Assembly: GCA_047967505.1 (NCBI GenBank)
Contig: CM106541.1
DNA: 64,000 bases
Origin: Dipteris shenzhenensis
Taxonomy: Eukaryota; Polypodiophyta; Polypodiopsida; Gleicheniales
Direction: 5' to 3' (one strand)
The notes beneath the pieces are model-generated. The model was given only the letters and a program-made list of their open reading frames with translations, was not told the DNA's origin and did no database searches. The position numbers were made by a program, and so were the translations under genes. Positions 10,788 through 24,332 of this stretch are shown here, piece by piece. How positions within the stretch are numbered: the stretch's first letter is position 1; every line of letters begins with the position of its first letter.

Positions 10788-13700
10788 CTCCCCCTCGAGC
10801 TCAGTCCCAATTCCTGCACACCAAGTAGGTCTCTGAACTTGCACAGCTTCTCTGCACCCAATGCCTTCGTGAATATGTCAGCTACCTGATCCTCTGTGCT
10901 GACATAAACTAGATCAATAAAACCTACTAGAACCTTCTCCCGCACATAGTGATAATGCACCTCAATGTGCTTTGTTCTAGCATGATAGACTGGGTTATTT
11001 GCCACGTGTATACTGCTCATGTTGTCACAATCAATGACAACTGGCCCATCTGTAGACTGATGCATATCATAAAGTAGTTTATGCAACCAAGCTGCCTCAC
11101 ATGCAGCCATTGCTACACCCCTGTACTCAGTCTCTGTGCTCGACAAGGCAACTGTAGGCTGTTTCTTGCTGCTCCAAGTGACTGCAACACTCCCAAAAGA
11201 GAACACATGTTCACTGGTAGATCGTCTATTAGAAATACTACCATCCCAATCAACATCAGTGTATCCATGCAACTGTATCTGAACCCCAGTCTCATAAAAT
11301 AGTCCATACTGCAATGTGGACTTCACATACCTCAGTATGCGTCTAGCTGCATCCAAATGCGGTTTCCTTGGAGCCTGCATAAACTGACTTACCAACCCAA
11401 TAGCATAGCTCAAATCTAGCCTGGTAATAGTCATATAAATCAAACTTCCTACTATGCGTCTGTACATAGTAGGGTCTTCCAGAAGCTCACCTGCATCTGC
11501 GCTCAACTTCACATTCTGCTCCAAAGGAACTGAAATAGGCTTACAGCCTATCATCCCATATGTTAGCATGTCCAATCCATACTACCTCTGTAAGAGCCAT
11601 ATCCCACTTGTGGATCTAATCACCTCAATGCCCAAGAAGTAACGCAGCTCTCCCAAATCCTTCATCTCAAACTTCTTCTTCAATAGCATTTTCACATGAA
11701 GGATATCTTCATCACTATCACCTGTGATGATCAAATCATCAACATAAATGACAAGCAGCATAATGCCTTTCTCTGTTTTTCTCACATAAAGTGAGAAATC
11801 TGCCTTGGAAATTTGAAAGCCAATAGTGACAAGATATTGTCCTGTCTTGTCAGACCATGCTTTGGGTGCTTGCTTCAAGCCATATAAGGCTTTCTTCAAC
11901 CTGCAAACAAACTCAGGGCATAATGCCTTTCTCTGTTTTTCTCACATAAAGTGAGAAATCTGCCTTGGAAATTTGAAAGCCAATAGTGACAAGATATTGT
12001 CCTGTCTTGTCAGACCATGCTCTGGGTGCTTGCTTCAAGCCATATAAGGCTTTCTTCAACCTGCAAACAAACTCAGGATGAACAACATGAACATAACTTG
12101 GTGGCTGCTCCATATAGACCTCTTCTTGCAAATCACCATGCAAGAAAGCATTCTTTACATCCATATGATGTAAAGACCATCCCTTTGATGTAGCCATAGC
12201 AACGACTACTCTTACGGTTGCCATCCTTACAACCGGACTGAATGTTTCTTCATAATCAATGCCATATGTCTGTGCATACCCCTTGACAACTAATCTTGCC
12301 TTGTATCTATTCACAGAACCATCTGCATTGTGCTTCACCTTATAAACCCACTTGCAGCCAATTGCATTCTTATCTTTAGGCAAAGGTACCAATTCCCATG
12401 TAGCATTTTCTTCCAAGGCATCCATTTCTTCATTTATGGCTTTCTCCCATTTTTCTTTTCCCATGGCTTGCTCAAAAGAAGTGGGTTCTGGTTCATGTAT
12501 CGCTTTGACCATATAGGCATAGTGAATGGTTGTAAATCCATCATATTTCAACCTATCAACAGGATACCTAGCTCTGGTAGACCTGCGCAAAATAGGCTCA
12601 CTACCAGGTGCTCTCAAAACATCCCTTGTCTTCCTTACTCCAGGTGTAACAACAGAAGGAATACCCAACTCATCAAGGCTCTATTCTGAGCCACTGTATT
12701 CACCATCCACATAAGAGTGACCTGCATTCACATCAACCATGGGCTGATCTACTTTCTCTTTTCCTTTTCGTGATACTTGCATACCGCTATCTGCGTTGCT
12801 TTGAGGAGATCCTCCTGATCTCAATCTTCCTATCCATGGTGAAGTATGTGAACCAATACTAGAGGACACTACAGGTCCACTAATATTTTGTGATTGCTGC
12901 TGTGAATTTTGTGCAGCATTACCATTTTGTGCATCTACATCATCAATCACATTTACCGGTTTATACCAGCTGCTCATCTCATCAAAAACAACATCTTTGC
13001 TCACTATAAACTTACGAGTAGAAGGGTTATAGCATCTATACCCTTTCTGCTGCAGAGAATAACCAATAAAGATGCACTTCTCAGCTTTTGGATCCAGCTT
13101 GGATCTCAACTCATCTAGCACATGAACATAGGCAATGCAACCAAAAACTTTCAAATGAGAAATATCGGGTTTCCTACCAATATACCTCTCCTCTGGCATC
13201 ATGCCATGTATTGCTGCAGTGGGAGTCCTGTTCATTATGTAGACTGCTGTAGCAACTGCTTCAGCCCAATAATAATCTGGTAGGTCTTTTTCATTGAGCA
13301 TGGCACGAGATACGTCCCCAATATGACTATTTTTCCTTTTTGTAAATCCATTTTGCTGTGGGGTATGACTACATGAATATTGCTGCGTTATGCCATGCTC
13401 CTGCAGGAACCTTGCAAACTCATTTGAGAGGTACTCTCCCCCTCCATCTGACCTTAGGAATTTTATTTACAAGCATGTTTCTTTTTCAACCATAGCTTTA
13501 AAAGCTTTGAAATGCCCAAACACTTCACTTTTCTTTTTCATAAAATACACCCAAACTTTTCTGCTGTAGTCATCAATAAAAGTGACAAAATAATGACAGC
13601 CTCCAATAGATGTAGCTTTAGTAGTCCACACATCAGAGTGGATTAATTCCAATGGCCTCTTACTCTCTTGAACATGTCTAGGAAATGGTTTCCTTGCCTG

Positions 13701-15507
13701 TTTTCCAAATTGACAGGCTTCACATACCTTATGCATTTCTGCAACCTTGAACTTAGGCAATCCTGTAACAATATTTTGGGCCTACATTAATTTAAGTTGC
13801 TGTACATTAACATGACCAATGCGTTTATGCTAGATATCAATATCTGAAACTACACCGGTACCATGTGCAAACATTGTTGCACTCAATTCAGGCATGTCTG
13901 CATCCAACGTAAACATCTTGCCCTTCTTCCTCCCTTTTGCTATCAAGCGACCTTTATTTTTCATATCCTCAACAAAGCATCCATGAGGATTAAATCTTAC
14001 TTGCAAGCCCTGCTTAACCATTTGACCAACAAAAACCAGGTTCTTGGTGATATTCGAGACATGAAATACATTAGACAGGTATTTCTTTTTCCCATCCTAA
14101 ATAGATAAAGGAATTTTACCAATATGCACAATAGGATGTGCAGTATCATCACCAATCTCCACAAATCCTGGTCTTTCCATTTTCCTTGTACCCTGCATCC
14201 ATTCTGCATGACCTGTCATGTGGTTTGATGCACCTGAGTCAACATACCACCTCACCTTGAACTTTTCAACACTGACAATCAAACTTTAGTTTGGCTGAGT
14301 TCTCTAGTCAACACAATCAAACTTTGACTATCACTTTCAAATGACAACCAAGAGTATGAGAAGAAACTTGAAGCTCAACTTTCACCATACACACAATGAT
14401 AAAATGAACTCTAAAAGCATCATTTGGAAGCCTAAACCAAGGACTATCAACACCAAGAAGTAAAGGCACAACTCTTACTGATGTCACCCACCATTGGAGC
14501 TTGGATCTGGACTAGTTTTTCAGTCACCATAGCTTGGGGTCAACACCAATGGCCATACAACTCGGGGTCAACACCAATGGCCACCAAACTTCATGAAGAG
14601 CTTAGCAATAAGGTTGCCCAACTCCTCGTGAAAGCATTTTGCAAATGGTTGAGGCAGAGAGTAGAACAGGCACGAGCTCTCCTTCAACTTGTAGGAGCAG
14701 CCATGGCGAAATGGCAACCTCTCCTCTTGATCCCACCAGTCAAATGAATTGCCCTTGACCAAAGATCATGATTGCTTTCTTCTGCACTTGTCACAGAATT
14801 GGTCATGTGCTGCACCATTAAAAAATGCTCATTTCTGTCATCACCCTGTCTACTAGAGGATGCATAATTGCCTTGCTGCAATTTTTCAGTCATGATGTCA
14901 TTCGGCTTTTTATAGCAGTCTTTAACCATATGACCCGTAAAACCACAGTAGTAGCATTCAACATTGCTATTTGCATTTTGGCCTCTCTACCATCCACCAC
15001 GACCTCTTTGGCTCCCCTTGCCTCTAAAGTTACCACGTCCTCCTCCATAGGACTGGTTTTCTTGAATTTGCTGCATATTCTGATTTTTGCCACGGCCTCT
15101 AGATCGGCCTGCTCTACATCTTCCAGCATTTGAGTAGAAGAAGGTTTCTTTTGAAGTTCCTCCTGAAGAAGATGCACCACCATTTCTCTGCTCTTCAGAA
15201 ATTAGAAGAGCAATCAACTCCCCAAAATCAGGAAAATTCTCACGGACGGCAATGGATGTCCGGAATTGTGCATAATCCTTTCCTAGACCATTCAAGGTCA
15301 CAGAAACTAAATCATCATCTTCCACTAGTGACCCAATGGAAGCAAGTGCATCTGTAATCTTCTTCACCTTCATGTGGTAGTCATTGACATATTTTCTCTG
15401 CACATTATGCAACTCCTGCTTGAGCTGCATTTTCCTGGCTTGCGTATTTGTGCTATACATTTTTGTCAAAGTATCCCACGCCTCCTTCAGCGTGCTTGCA
15501 TCTTGAA
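10748..15507 (-). pseudogene. Copia A gag-pol polyprotein (most of it)
   Basis: Reading leftwards, the domains are gag with a CYYC zinc knuckle (about 15507-14900), protease with WYVDSGASNHM (about 14260), GAG-pre-integrase, integrase (HSDVW and DRGGEYLSNE-type blocks, 13760-13400), reverse transcriptase (about 12500-11580, with YVDDL near 11740) and RNase H, ending at 10748 inside the LTR. Stops and frameshifts occur throughout. A 160-bp tandem duplication (11761-11920 and 11921-12080) shifts frame inside the reverse transcriptase. The first gag residues lie beyond the 15.8-kb insertion, at 31588-31341. Confidence 0.85.
11761..12080 (-). repeat. 160-bp tandem duplication inside copia A reverse transcriptase
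   Basis: TAATGCCTTTCTCTGTTTTT recurs at 11761 and 11921, and the two 160-base copies are nearly identical up to CAAACTCAGG. Sister elements have a single copy. 160 is not a multiple of three, so the duplication causes a frameshift. Confidence 0.9.
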
Positions 15508-15561
15508 GAGGGTTACCAAAAAGCAAGCAAGAAAAACCGAGCATAAAAAAGCGAGCAGACC
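15508..15561 (+). repeat. Left terminal inverted repeat of the MULE-like transposon
   Basis: Starts GAGGGTTACC and includes AAAGCAAGCAAG and AAAAAAGCGAGCAG (15545-15558). The mirror of this lies at 31270-31331. Several differences are CG versus CA, fitting loss of methylated CpG. Confidence 0.7.
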
Positions 15562-15723
15562 ATCCAAATCATTCATTTATTGTATTGGGGAAAGAATATT
15601 GTAACCAACATCAAATACAACTGAAAACATGAAAGGGCCAGAAGTGTGGTGTAGGGAAAGTTGCTACTCGTTTTTGTAGGCTCTAAGCATCCTATTTCTC
15701 ATTATAGGCACCTCTAAAGATCC

Positions 15724-15805
15724 ATTACCTCTCACATGGATGAATGAAATCTATCTATATATGTATTACCTCTCACATGGATTATCAAAATCTATCTATA
15801 CATGT
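15724..15805. repeat. 41-bp tandem repeat near the left end of the transposon
   Basis: Two units beginning ATTACCTCTCACATGGAT (15724 and 15765), each ending in an ATCTATCTATAYATGT stretch. Between 15562 and 16590 no gene is supported. Confidence 0.75.
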
Positions 15806-17703
15806 ATCTATTTCTTATTTACAACAAATAAAAGGAGCATAAGAAGCTTCAATTTTTGGATTATTTTCCTAACCTTTTATCCATCTATCCTAACATCATA
15901 TGAGCATAGAAATAAACTTTTATTTTGGCTTTTGCATGACACTGTATTGTACTTCAAAGCCACACACATTTTTCATGAATAATCTGAGGATAGAAGAGTT
16001 TCATAGTCTCCTTAATCATGGCACCTTAAATTTATGGAAATGGGGTAAGCCATTAGAGAAAGCATTTAGTAACAGCAAGGAAGCCATGCAAAGAATTAAG
16101 CCAGGCAGGCAGTGATGCCAAATTAGTTCTCAAACAATCAAATCCCATCAGTCCACCTTCACGTACTTGCTTTATGTAGTGGAGCATATTTCATAATGCA
16201 TCGAGTATTTTAATGGAAAAAAAGTTCATGCACAGTAGAGTGAAATACCAAAGGTACTGAAGCTAGTCCAAACCAAAAGATCTTCATTATTTCCATGTAT
16301 ATGAAAATCACAGCCCATCGACCTTGCACTTACAAAAAGTGTCCATGACATGTTTATGCAATAGATACTGAAGAAATATAGAGATGTCTCTTTCATCTAC
16401 TCCACACTTGTTTGGCTCTACTTACTTTCAAACATTTGTAAAGACTAAAGGTATTGATATACCAAACCCACAAATCCTTGTTATTGTATGTGCAAAACAT
16501 TACCAAAATTGAGACAGGGATCTCTTTTCATCTCCCATACATTGCTACCATTCTCCATACACTCTGCACATGTTAGGATTTTGCCACCTTCTTGTGCACC
16601 TACTCCATGCATGCAAGGTTTCTACCACCGGCTAAGGCATGAAACAACTCCACCTTTGTAAGTGCAGCCTGATGCATGAATTGATGGACTTCTGCAATGA
16701 GGCCAAGCATCGAAATGAATATGAAGTATATGTGTTTTCAAGGCATGTATGCATTCTTTTTTGCATCACGTTGTGCGAAGTCCAAACAAGTGCAACATGG
16801 AAACTCTGCAATTGTCACAGCATAACTAACCTTCTTAGCTATTGAGCCTGGAGTTCGCATGTGAAACACATGCGACACATTTGGAACAATGATATCCTCT
16901 TTCAAAACCTCGCCACTTTCTATCATTGCCTTCGCAATCCTTTCTTTGAATTCCTTACTCAATTTAGATCTCCATCTCACAATCTTTCCATCACGATGAC
17001 ATGGACGTGCATGGCTTACTGTGTTGCCTTGTTGCACTGGATCACCTTGCCCAACATCCTCAAGGACAAAGCCTACTTTTATCAATTGAGCTCTCTCTTC
17101 AATACTTAGAGAGGTTGCCTCAGCAACCTTCCACACACCAAGTGAATCCCCTGGCACACCTTGAATAGATCGATCCACGTTCCAAGTATGGGTCACCGTT
17201 GTATTGCAAAACCAGATAAATTGCTCTGTGATTCCATTTGGATGTTGTCTTCTACCTTTGAAGCATGGTGCAGGCACTCCATGATCAGCCCCTCTACCCT
17301 GTGCATTAATCAACACCCCACACCTCCTTCGCATATCTTTCATGTACCCAAAGCATGTGATAACACTATGTGGATTAGTTCTCCGTATTGCCCAATTGGC
17401 AACACGCACATCTGTCTCTTTACAAATTGGTTGACCTAAATGGCTTGCTATATTTGGCTTTCCTCTTTTACCAAGCACTCTATTTGTTGTCACTGTGATG
17501 TACTCGGGACGATGACTGTCTAGTTCATGCTCCTCAGTAGGTAATCCTGAACCCCTCTTTCTTCTTGTTGTCAAGGGTTCAGTCTTGGGTCTCTTCAACT
17601 CTGGAGAGTTCAATCCAGCCTCTTCTAGCACAACCTCTGTCCAATCCACAAGCTTATTTTGTTGTGCTCTACTTGAATTACCCTCAGAAACTCATCTTCG
17701 CAA

Positions 17704-18026
17704 TGAAGGATCCCGTAGGATAGAATAGATCCATCTTGCAAGAGGTGTGAGAACACAATGAAAATCTCTATTATGTTTGTGAGAGAGATAACTCTCTTTT
17801 ATAAAAAGGGGGAGAAGGTAATACCTTCCCTACATAGTGGCAATCAGTCCCTACATCAGTGGGAATCAATCCCTACATCAGTGGGATTCTCTTTGTCTTT
17901 CATCATCACTTAGGTCACACAGTAGACACATCATAGCACTTGATGTGCCTACACAAACACACATGTGACTCCCCTAGATGCACATATGCACCTTAGAGCA
18001 AGCCCTTGATCATACTTATCCCAACA
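17704..18026 (-). repeat. 3' LTR of the TR-GAG element
   Basis: 323 bases, TGAAGGATCCCG to CCCAACA, nearly identical to 20027-20349. Confidence 0.92.
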
Positions 18027-18312
18027 TACCCTCCCTCAAGGGTTTGCCTCTTGCAGTGTCAAGGATACATCTAGTCTCATAGTTTCTCATGCCATCTCAT
18101 GGTGGCCATGGATAAATCTATGGCTAGGATCTCATGCTAGCAAGGGTTCCCAAGGGTGTGAGGTTTACAGAAATGGGATAGACACATATCACATGGTCTA
18201 CATCATATGGTGACCAGAGTAGATTTACAAAACATATTCTTTTTGGAGTACTACTCCAGGCAGAGAACCTCAAAATTTGACCAAGTGATGATAAACAAAA
18301 AAGACAAAGTGC

Positions 18313-19146
18313 CTAAAAAGCATAGTCTTCATCAAGTGGAGACTCATCAAATGAAAGTAGATTGGCAGTTTCTGACTTTGTAGCTTCTTCCTTTTTGGCT
18401 CTACAAAACTTTTCATGGTGATTGTTTTTGCCACAGTGTTTGCATGGATTGATCTTGAAGCAGTTTTTTGAGAGGTGATTAGTCTTCCCACAATGTTTGC
18501 AAGGTGAAAACTTGCCCTTCTGAATTTTTATGGCATAGGCTGTGTCATTGCGTCTCCAGAGTTCCATGTGCCTTTCTTCTTCTTGAAGAGCAGAAATAAG
18601 ACCTTCAAGAATAGGATTAGGAAGATTTTTCAAAGTGGTAACAATATGATCATAATCTTCAAGCATACTCTTGAGCAACACTGCCATTGCATCATCTGTA
18701 GTGATTGGAGAGTTGATAGAAGCAAGTTGAGTCATGAGACTCCGCATAAGATTGACATGGGTAGCCAGAGGAGTGCCACTAACCATCTTCAATTCAAAGA
18801 AAGCAATCTTAAGTGACAATTTTGAGATGTGAGAGCTAGCACCAAAAATAATGTCAAGCTTCTGCCAAGCTTCTGAAGGAGACTCCAAATCAGAAATAGG
18901 ATGAACATAGTCATCTCCTAAGCCAAGAGAAATGATGCAATAGGCTTTCTCTTCTCTAGCAGGATCTCTTGCTGGTGGGCATGTCGGAGCTGAGGATTCT
19001 CCAGCATTGGAGGCTGTTGAAGAAGAAGTTGAAGCCGGTTTGACAAGCCCCCATAGGTTTTCCCTAATCAATGCAAACTTAACCTTCATCTGCCATGTGT
19101 GAAATCCTTTACCATTGAACTTATCCATATTCAAGATGGTAGCCAT
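18313..19146 (-). CDS. gag: Gag protein of the TR-GAG element
   Basis: An intact 277-residue frame starting MATILNMDKFNGKGFHTWQM, the typical start of copia-type gag (DUF4219/UBN2 family). The centre carries the usual amphipathic gag helices (EAWQKLDIIFGASS, LKSMLEDYDHIV). The C-terminus has two CCHC zinc knuckles, CKHCGKTNHLSKNC and CKHCGKNNHHEKFC, which bind RNA during packaging. There is no protease, integrase or reverse transcriptase downstream. A sister copy lies at 33396-34226. Confidence 0.93.
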   Translation of the reverse strand: MATILNMDKFNGKGFHTWQMKVKFALIRENLWGLVKPASTSSSTASNAGESSAPTCPPARDPAREEKAYCIISLGLGDDYVHPISDLESPSEAWQKLDIIFGASSHISKLSLKIAFFELKMVSGTPLATHVNLMRSLMTQLASINSPITTDDAMAVLLKSMLEDYDHIVTTLKNLPNPILEGLISALQEEERHMELWRRNDTAYAIKIQKGKFSPCKHCGKTNHLSKNCFKINPCKHCGKNNHHEKFCRAKKEEATKSETANLLSFDESPLDEDYAF

Positions 19147-20026
19147 GAGAGGGTCTAACCCAGATTGGGCAGTGTCTACTCTCTTACAAGGCTAGAAAGA
19201 GTTAAAGAGCTTCAAAATACAAGCATTTAGAGTAGCAAAGGCTTGCAACCAAATTCCATACTACAAAACATAATGGAAATGATGCTTTCACTTGCATGCT
19301 TTATAGAGGTGGCTAAATGAAAGCATTCCAAGCAAATCTAGGATGTAACAACTTAAAGCAAAGCTGTAGCCATAGTTGTACTGAAGCTATTCAACACTGT
19401 AAAACATCAGAAATGCTAAAGTAGCATCTAATGTAGCATCAAACTCTCAACATTGTCAAAACTATCCAAAACAGAGACCTGAACTTGGAGGGTGCGATTC
19501 TCACAGCTCATAACTCTATTCAACGGGGTTTTTATGCAGGAAGAAAGGCCTTATACCAGAGAAGGGCTACCAGCAAGGAGAGGTGCAATGTTGCGTCAGG
19601 TCACCATAGCCAGTAGCTTGAAATTCGACTGGTTTTTTTGTCATTTTCTCCTCCATCTATTGTCCAAATGAGCTCAGATTTCAGCAGCAGCTTGCCCTCA
19701 GTGTCATCCAACATGGGCTGAGAGGAATTTGCAGATAGATATGTACATAGGCAGAATTGCATGAATGTTCGTCGATCAGTGTGAGTGTTGGAATTTCACG
19801 TACAGTCAAAATTTCACAAAAAGCTTGCAGCTGGAAGTTCACCCATACAAGAGGAGTTTGCAGCTCAGAGGGTTTGGGCAATGGTCATTTGTAGGCAGAG
19901 AATAGAGCTCTCAAATATTTGGGGAAGGAGGAAAATGGAGAAGATGAAGAAATTTGAAGTTTATGCTTGAGATAGCATCTAATGCTAGGCTAGGCTAGAT
20001 CTAGAACCTAAAGCTCTGATATCAAT

Positions 20027-20349
20027 TGAAGGATCCCGTAGGATAGAATAGATGCATCTTGCAAGAGGTGTGAGAACACAATGAAAATCTCTATTATGTT
20101 TGTGAGAGAGAGCACTCTCTTTTATAGAAAGGGGGAGAAGGTAATACCTTCCCTACATAGTGGCAATCAGTCCCTACATCAGTGGGAATCAATCCCTACA
20201 TCAGTGGGATTCTCTTTGTCTTACATCATCACTTAGGTCACACAGTAGACACATCATAGCACTTGATGTGCCTACACAAACACACATGTGACTCCCCTAG
20301 ATGCACATATGCACCTTAGAGCAAGCCCTTGATCATACTTATCCCAACA
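20027..20349 (-). repeat. 5' LTR of the TR-GAG element
   Basis: 323 bases, TGAAGGATCCCG to CCCAACA. In the minus orientation the primer-binding site follows at 20024-20013. Confidence 0.92.
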
Positions 20350-23300
20350 CACAAAACCTCCAAATCTGGTCCAGTCCTAGAGTGCTTTCCTAACATGTAT
20401 GCATGATAATGGGCACTTTGTAAAGCACTCATTGCAAGATCTGAAACCGAAGCTTCGTATAGAGACACATATTTTTGCAACCCATGACCCGCTCTAATGC
20501 TAGAGTGCTTGTTCTCAGATAGATTTACTGTAGGTACAAAGCTAACATTTTCATGTTACGTTAAGAACATGCCTCCCCATTGACTAACATGAATGTCCCA
20601 AAAGGCCATCCAGACTTGGAGGACAGTCAATTCACCTTTCTTCACATGGGTAGGAGACCAAAACTTTCTAATCCTATTTTTCCATTCATCTGCTGCGGCA
20701 TCTGTGGTTGCGTTTCTCCAACTTCGGCATATTGATTTGTGTTCCTCTTGAAACTGGGAGGTAATGCAGCATCTTGTGTGATCAACCATACTCATTTCCC
20801 AATGGAAAATACAAGTTCTCTCTTTTCCCTCCATTCTATTTTTTGGCCCTCCATTATACACAGTCCTTACAGCCAACCAATTTGAACCAGCACTATCTGC
20901 CATAAACCCTCGAAAGTCTGGTTTCTCAAATCCATTTTGCAACATTTGCTCATTTAACATGTGCCAAAATTGCACCTGTGCATCTGTGTTCTGTACTTTA
21001 AACTCACATGTAGCAATGGTCAGTAGCTCACGTATATAGGGGTCATATACATGAGCAACCATAGTGGCCCACCCTTTAACACATTGTATGTGATCAAAAT
21101 GCACCCACATTTGACCAAGATTTCCCCCAAGCCTCATTCTATTAACAAGATCTACTCCAGAGGCAGGGCCTATAGAGGACATTTAAAAAATATGAGGTTG
21201 ACTCTTATCTTGTAGTTGGCCAGGACATACCCATATGAATTGCGCATCTGGTAACTCTTTCACGATCATGCGGGAGACAATAGTACATGATTGCAGCACA
21301 TGGTTCTACACACTCTGGTGACTCACCACAATGCTTGCAAACTAATGTTCCTATCTCCTTGTTGAGTGGCCCTACAGAGGGTGTCTTCTTTAGCTTGCCT
21401 TTCCACTGTGTTTCATTTACTAAACCAGTGCACTCATTGTAAGCACAATCCACATTATAACACCTCAAATAACTTCCACGTCTGCTAAATCTTACAACAC
21501 CTCTAAAAAACTCTTGTGTGCTTGTCGTATACTCTGTCCAAATATGCCCATCACACCTCTGATCCATTCCTTTCATAGGAGAGCCTGAACTTATTGGTGG
21601 TAGCTCAAACAAAACATATCCATCATATCTCGCTGGAAGTTCTTGCACGACATGCATCGATTGCGCACTTGAAAAGGCGACATGCAAAGAGCTAGACAAT
21701 GGAAGCCTTTGCAAAATTGTAAGTACACTCACCTCTTCAATAGAAGTTGATGATGCATTTGACACTATTTTTCTTACGACCACCATGAAATGTTGATGGG
21801 TTCGGCCATCCAATCTGAACCCTTTCTCTCCCCCTTCCAAATCCACCAAAGGTTGACAAATAGCAACATCTTCAATTCCAATCTATTGATGTACTTGAAT
21901 CTCTTGATCTCCAATGGCAAAATGGTCCTTAATGTCTGTTAATGCAACCTCACAAAACTCAGTATCATATCTAATAGCAAGTGTTTGAGATTGCAGATGT
22001 TTCAGTAGAATAGTTTGAGGTGCCATTCTATTGTCTTAGATAGAAGAATATAAGTGCAAATCCAGTAGAAGGTGACAAGAAGGGGAGGCCTTGGAGAAGG
22101 TGTCAAGAAATGGAGAGCTTTGAGAATTGCAAAGCTACTAGTAGAAGGTGACGAGAAGTGGAGAAAGGTGACAAGGATGAATACGTGTGTTAATATTGAA
22201 TTTATAATTTTAAATTGATATTATTATTATATTGCAAAGGTGGATACGAATTTATTCTGTGAACTTGTACATGATGCGCTAGATGGTGCACATTGCCAGA
22301 TACATATTAATTGTGTGAATCTCTGCCCATCACTTTGGAGGTAGCCCACCACTCCTACAACTCATGCAACGAGCTACCAATTGATGATGTCGATATTGAA
22401 GCTCGAGAGTGTGAACAAATAACTTCATGTTAACTTCTATTATCATGCCAACTTCTAACTTCATTTTTATGATCTTGTAACTATCCATCAACAAAACTAT
22501 GATATTCTAACTTCACATTCTAACTTCACACTAACTTCTAACCTCCTTCTAACTATCATGATAATGATCTAGCTTTCCATCAAGCTAACTTCTAACTTCA
22601 TGCTAATAATTATGCCTAATCGAGTGTTCTGCCTAACCAAGTGTTCTGCCTAACTCGAAGAACTAACTGAGTGCTACCCATAATCTAAAGCGGCTGCCAT
22701 CTTCATGTAAAACTGACGCTCCATCTGTCAGCTTTCATGAAAATATGACACTCCTAACTCAATGAAAACTGACGTACTCATGTTGAAAACTGTTAGTTCC
22801 ATCTTCACTTTAGGCTTTGCTTCTTCACTCTCAAGCATCTTCGCTCTTCTCCCCTTCCCCCTCCTCCTTTTTCCTCCTGCCATCGATCAAGCCAAGGAGT
22901 TAAATCTGTGGTGCAGGTCTGCCTATTTACAAGCCAAGGAGTTCCGACAAAGTTAAATCTGTGGTGCAAGTCCGTGACTAGTAAACTCACGTTGCAAATT
23001 TTTCAGCAGTGGTGATAGACGGTCATCTCTCTCAGCTCAATCTTCGACTTAGTGATCATCTGCAAATCCTTGGCAAGATTGCTTCATGGTGACCTCTCAG
23101 GTCTACACTTCCTCCATCTTCTCCTTATGCTTGTTCATCGAGTGCTCTTAACTATTGTTGCAAAGCTTCTCTTCTCATTTGCTTGTTTACGTTACTTTCT
23201 CTCAGTCTTTGCTTTCGCGCTCACTATCCGTTTCTTCTACCGTAGCCGTGGCATCACCTCGTTGATACTTTTTGTACTGGAACGATCTCAGAAGAAGAGA

Positions 23301-24332
23301 ACAGTTGGAAAGAACAAAAGGCTCATGTGCTTTTGCTGCCCACGCTGATTTTCTGCTATTATTATTTTTTCTCTGCTCTGCCACATTTGCATGCATGCGC
23401 TTTTCTTCCTTCGTTCTTCGCTCTCGACTTGAGGCTCGGCTCTGTAATCAAACATCTCTTTGCTATCAGCTCGTTGGCTCCTCCCTTGTGGCTTGTTAAT
23501 AGCAGACGGTCCCAAATGGCTTCTTTGCTTCTTAAGGATCCTTTCGCAACATTACCTTGCCGCCATGCAAATCCATTTACGATGGATACTATCGCTCCAT
23601 CATTCTTCACAAGACTTGTGTATAGATTTGAGCATTAACCTTTTGCTCTTCTTGGTGTTTTCTATACACTCAGTTTTTCTTTACATAGCATCAGGCTCAT
23701 TGTAGTGCTCACTTTCATGGTCATGAGTCTTCATTTTCTTTGAAGTCGCATGATGAGGCATCTCGTTGGGAAGTCTGCTTTGCTTGCGAAAGCCCAACGG
23801 TTGCTTGCACCTTCGCTTCGAGTTTACTGAGATAATTCGCGGAGTACTTGCAACATAATCTCCATCTCTTCTTCTTCTTCTTCATCATCATCATCAGATG
23901 ATCCGCCGAGTACTTGCATGAAAACTCCATCTCTTCTTCTTCTTCTTTTCTTTACTTCATGACTTAACAGTACATGCAAGTCTTCTTCATGACTTAGCAA
24001 CGAAAACTCCATCTGCCTTCTTGTTCACACACTCGGGTCTCATAAGCACCCCAGGGCCCAGCCCCTAGTTTCTCTTCCACAACGATATTGCTGTATAAGC
24101 CCATGGGAGAAATTAAACAAGACAAACACCTGATTTAGATACTACTTACTGGTAGCAGCATCATAATATGTACAATATTCTGTGCAGTCCTCTTCTAGAC
24201 AACGTACAGATCAACAGTTTTGACGCGTGAACACTTGACTGGTCACTGAATATGTTCTATTTGTGGGTTTTAAATGAATGTGGTCTCAAAGTTTTTGGGC
24301 AGATGTTGCTGTCCTTTCATGGCTTGAGCATC

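Larger units (their letters stand above)
17704..20349 (-). mobile_element. TR-GAG (gag-only copia-like) element
   Basis: LTRs at 17704-18026 and 20027-20349 are both 323 bases, begin TGAAGGATCCCG, end CCCAACA, and differ at roughly half a dozen sites, so the insertion is fairly recent. Flanks are CGCAA (17699-17703) and CACAA (20350-20354), a five-base target duplication with one CpG-type change. A primer site (TGATATCAGAGC, 20024-20013) lies two bases from the right LTR. A polypurine tract (plus-strand CCCTCCCTCAAGGG) abuts the left LTR. The 2-kb interior encodes only gag, so mobility needs pol from elsewhere. It sits inside the MULE transposase. Confidence 0.9.
16593..22026 (-). pseudogene. 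MULE-like transposase with SWIM zinc finger, interrupted by TR-GAG
   Basis: The frame starts MAPQTILLKHLQ at 22026. It continues through a Cys/His-rich zinc-binding region (RRGSYLRCYNVDCAYN, then LVCKHCGESPECVEPC), a DDE-like core (FRGFMADSAGSNWLAVR, then RTCIFHWEMSM) and, after the TR-GAG insertion, an FPCCTCLDFAQRD stretch plus CKH-like residues of a SWIM finger near 16740. Breaks seen: TAG near 21888, a frameshift near 21215, a TAA just before 21182, a TAA near 20556, a TGA near 17690, and a TGA replacing the third SWIM cysteine at about 16735. MULE-type transposases commonly combine a DDE core and a C-terminal SWIM finger. Its 5' end faces the ParB/methyltransferase gene across a 3.5-kb spacer. 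Confidence 0.75.

Noticed and set aside
23052-23705. Overlapping hydrophobic plus-strand frames with possible membrane segments
   Set aside because: The sequence is pyrimidine-rich, which gives Leu/Phe/Ser runs in any frame. No start, domain or neighbour supports a gene.
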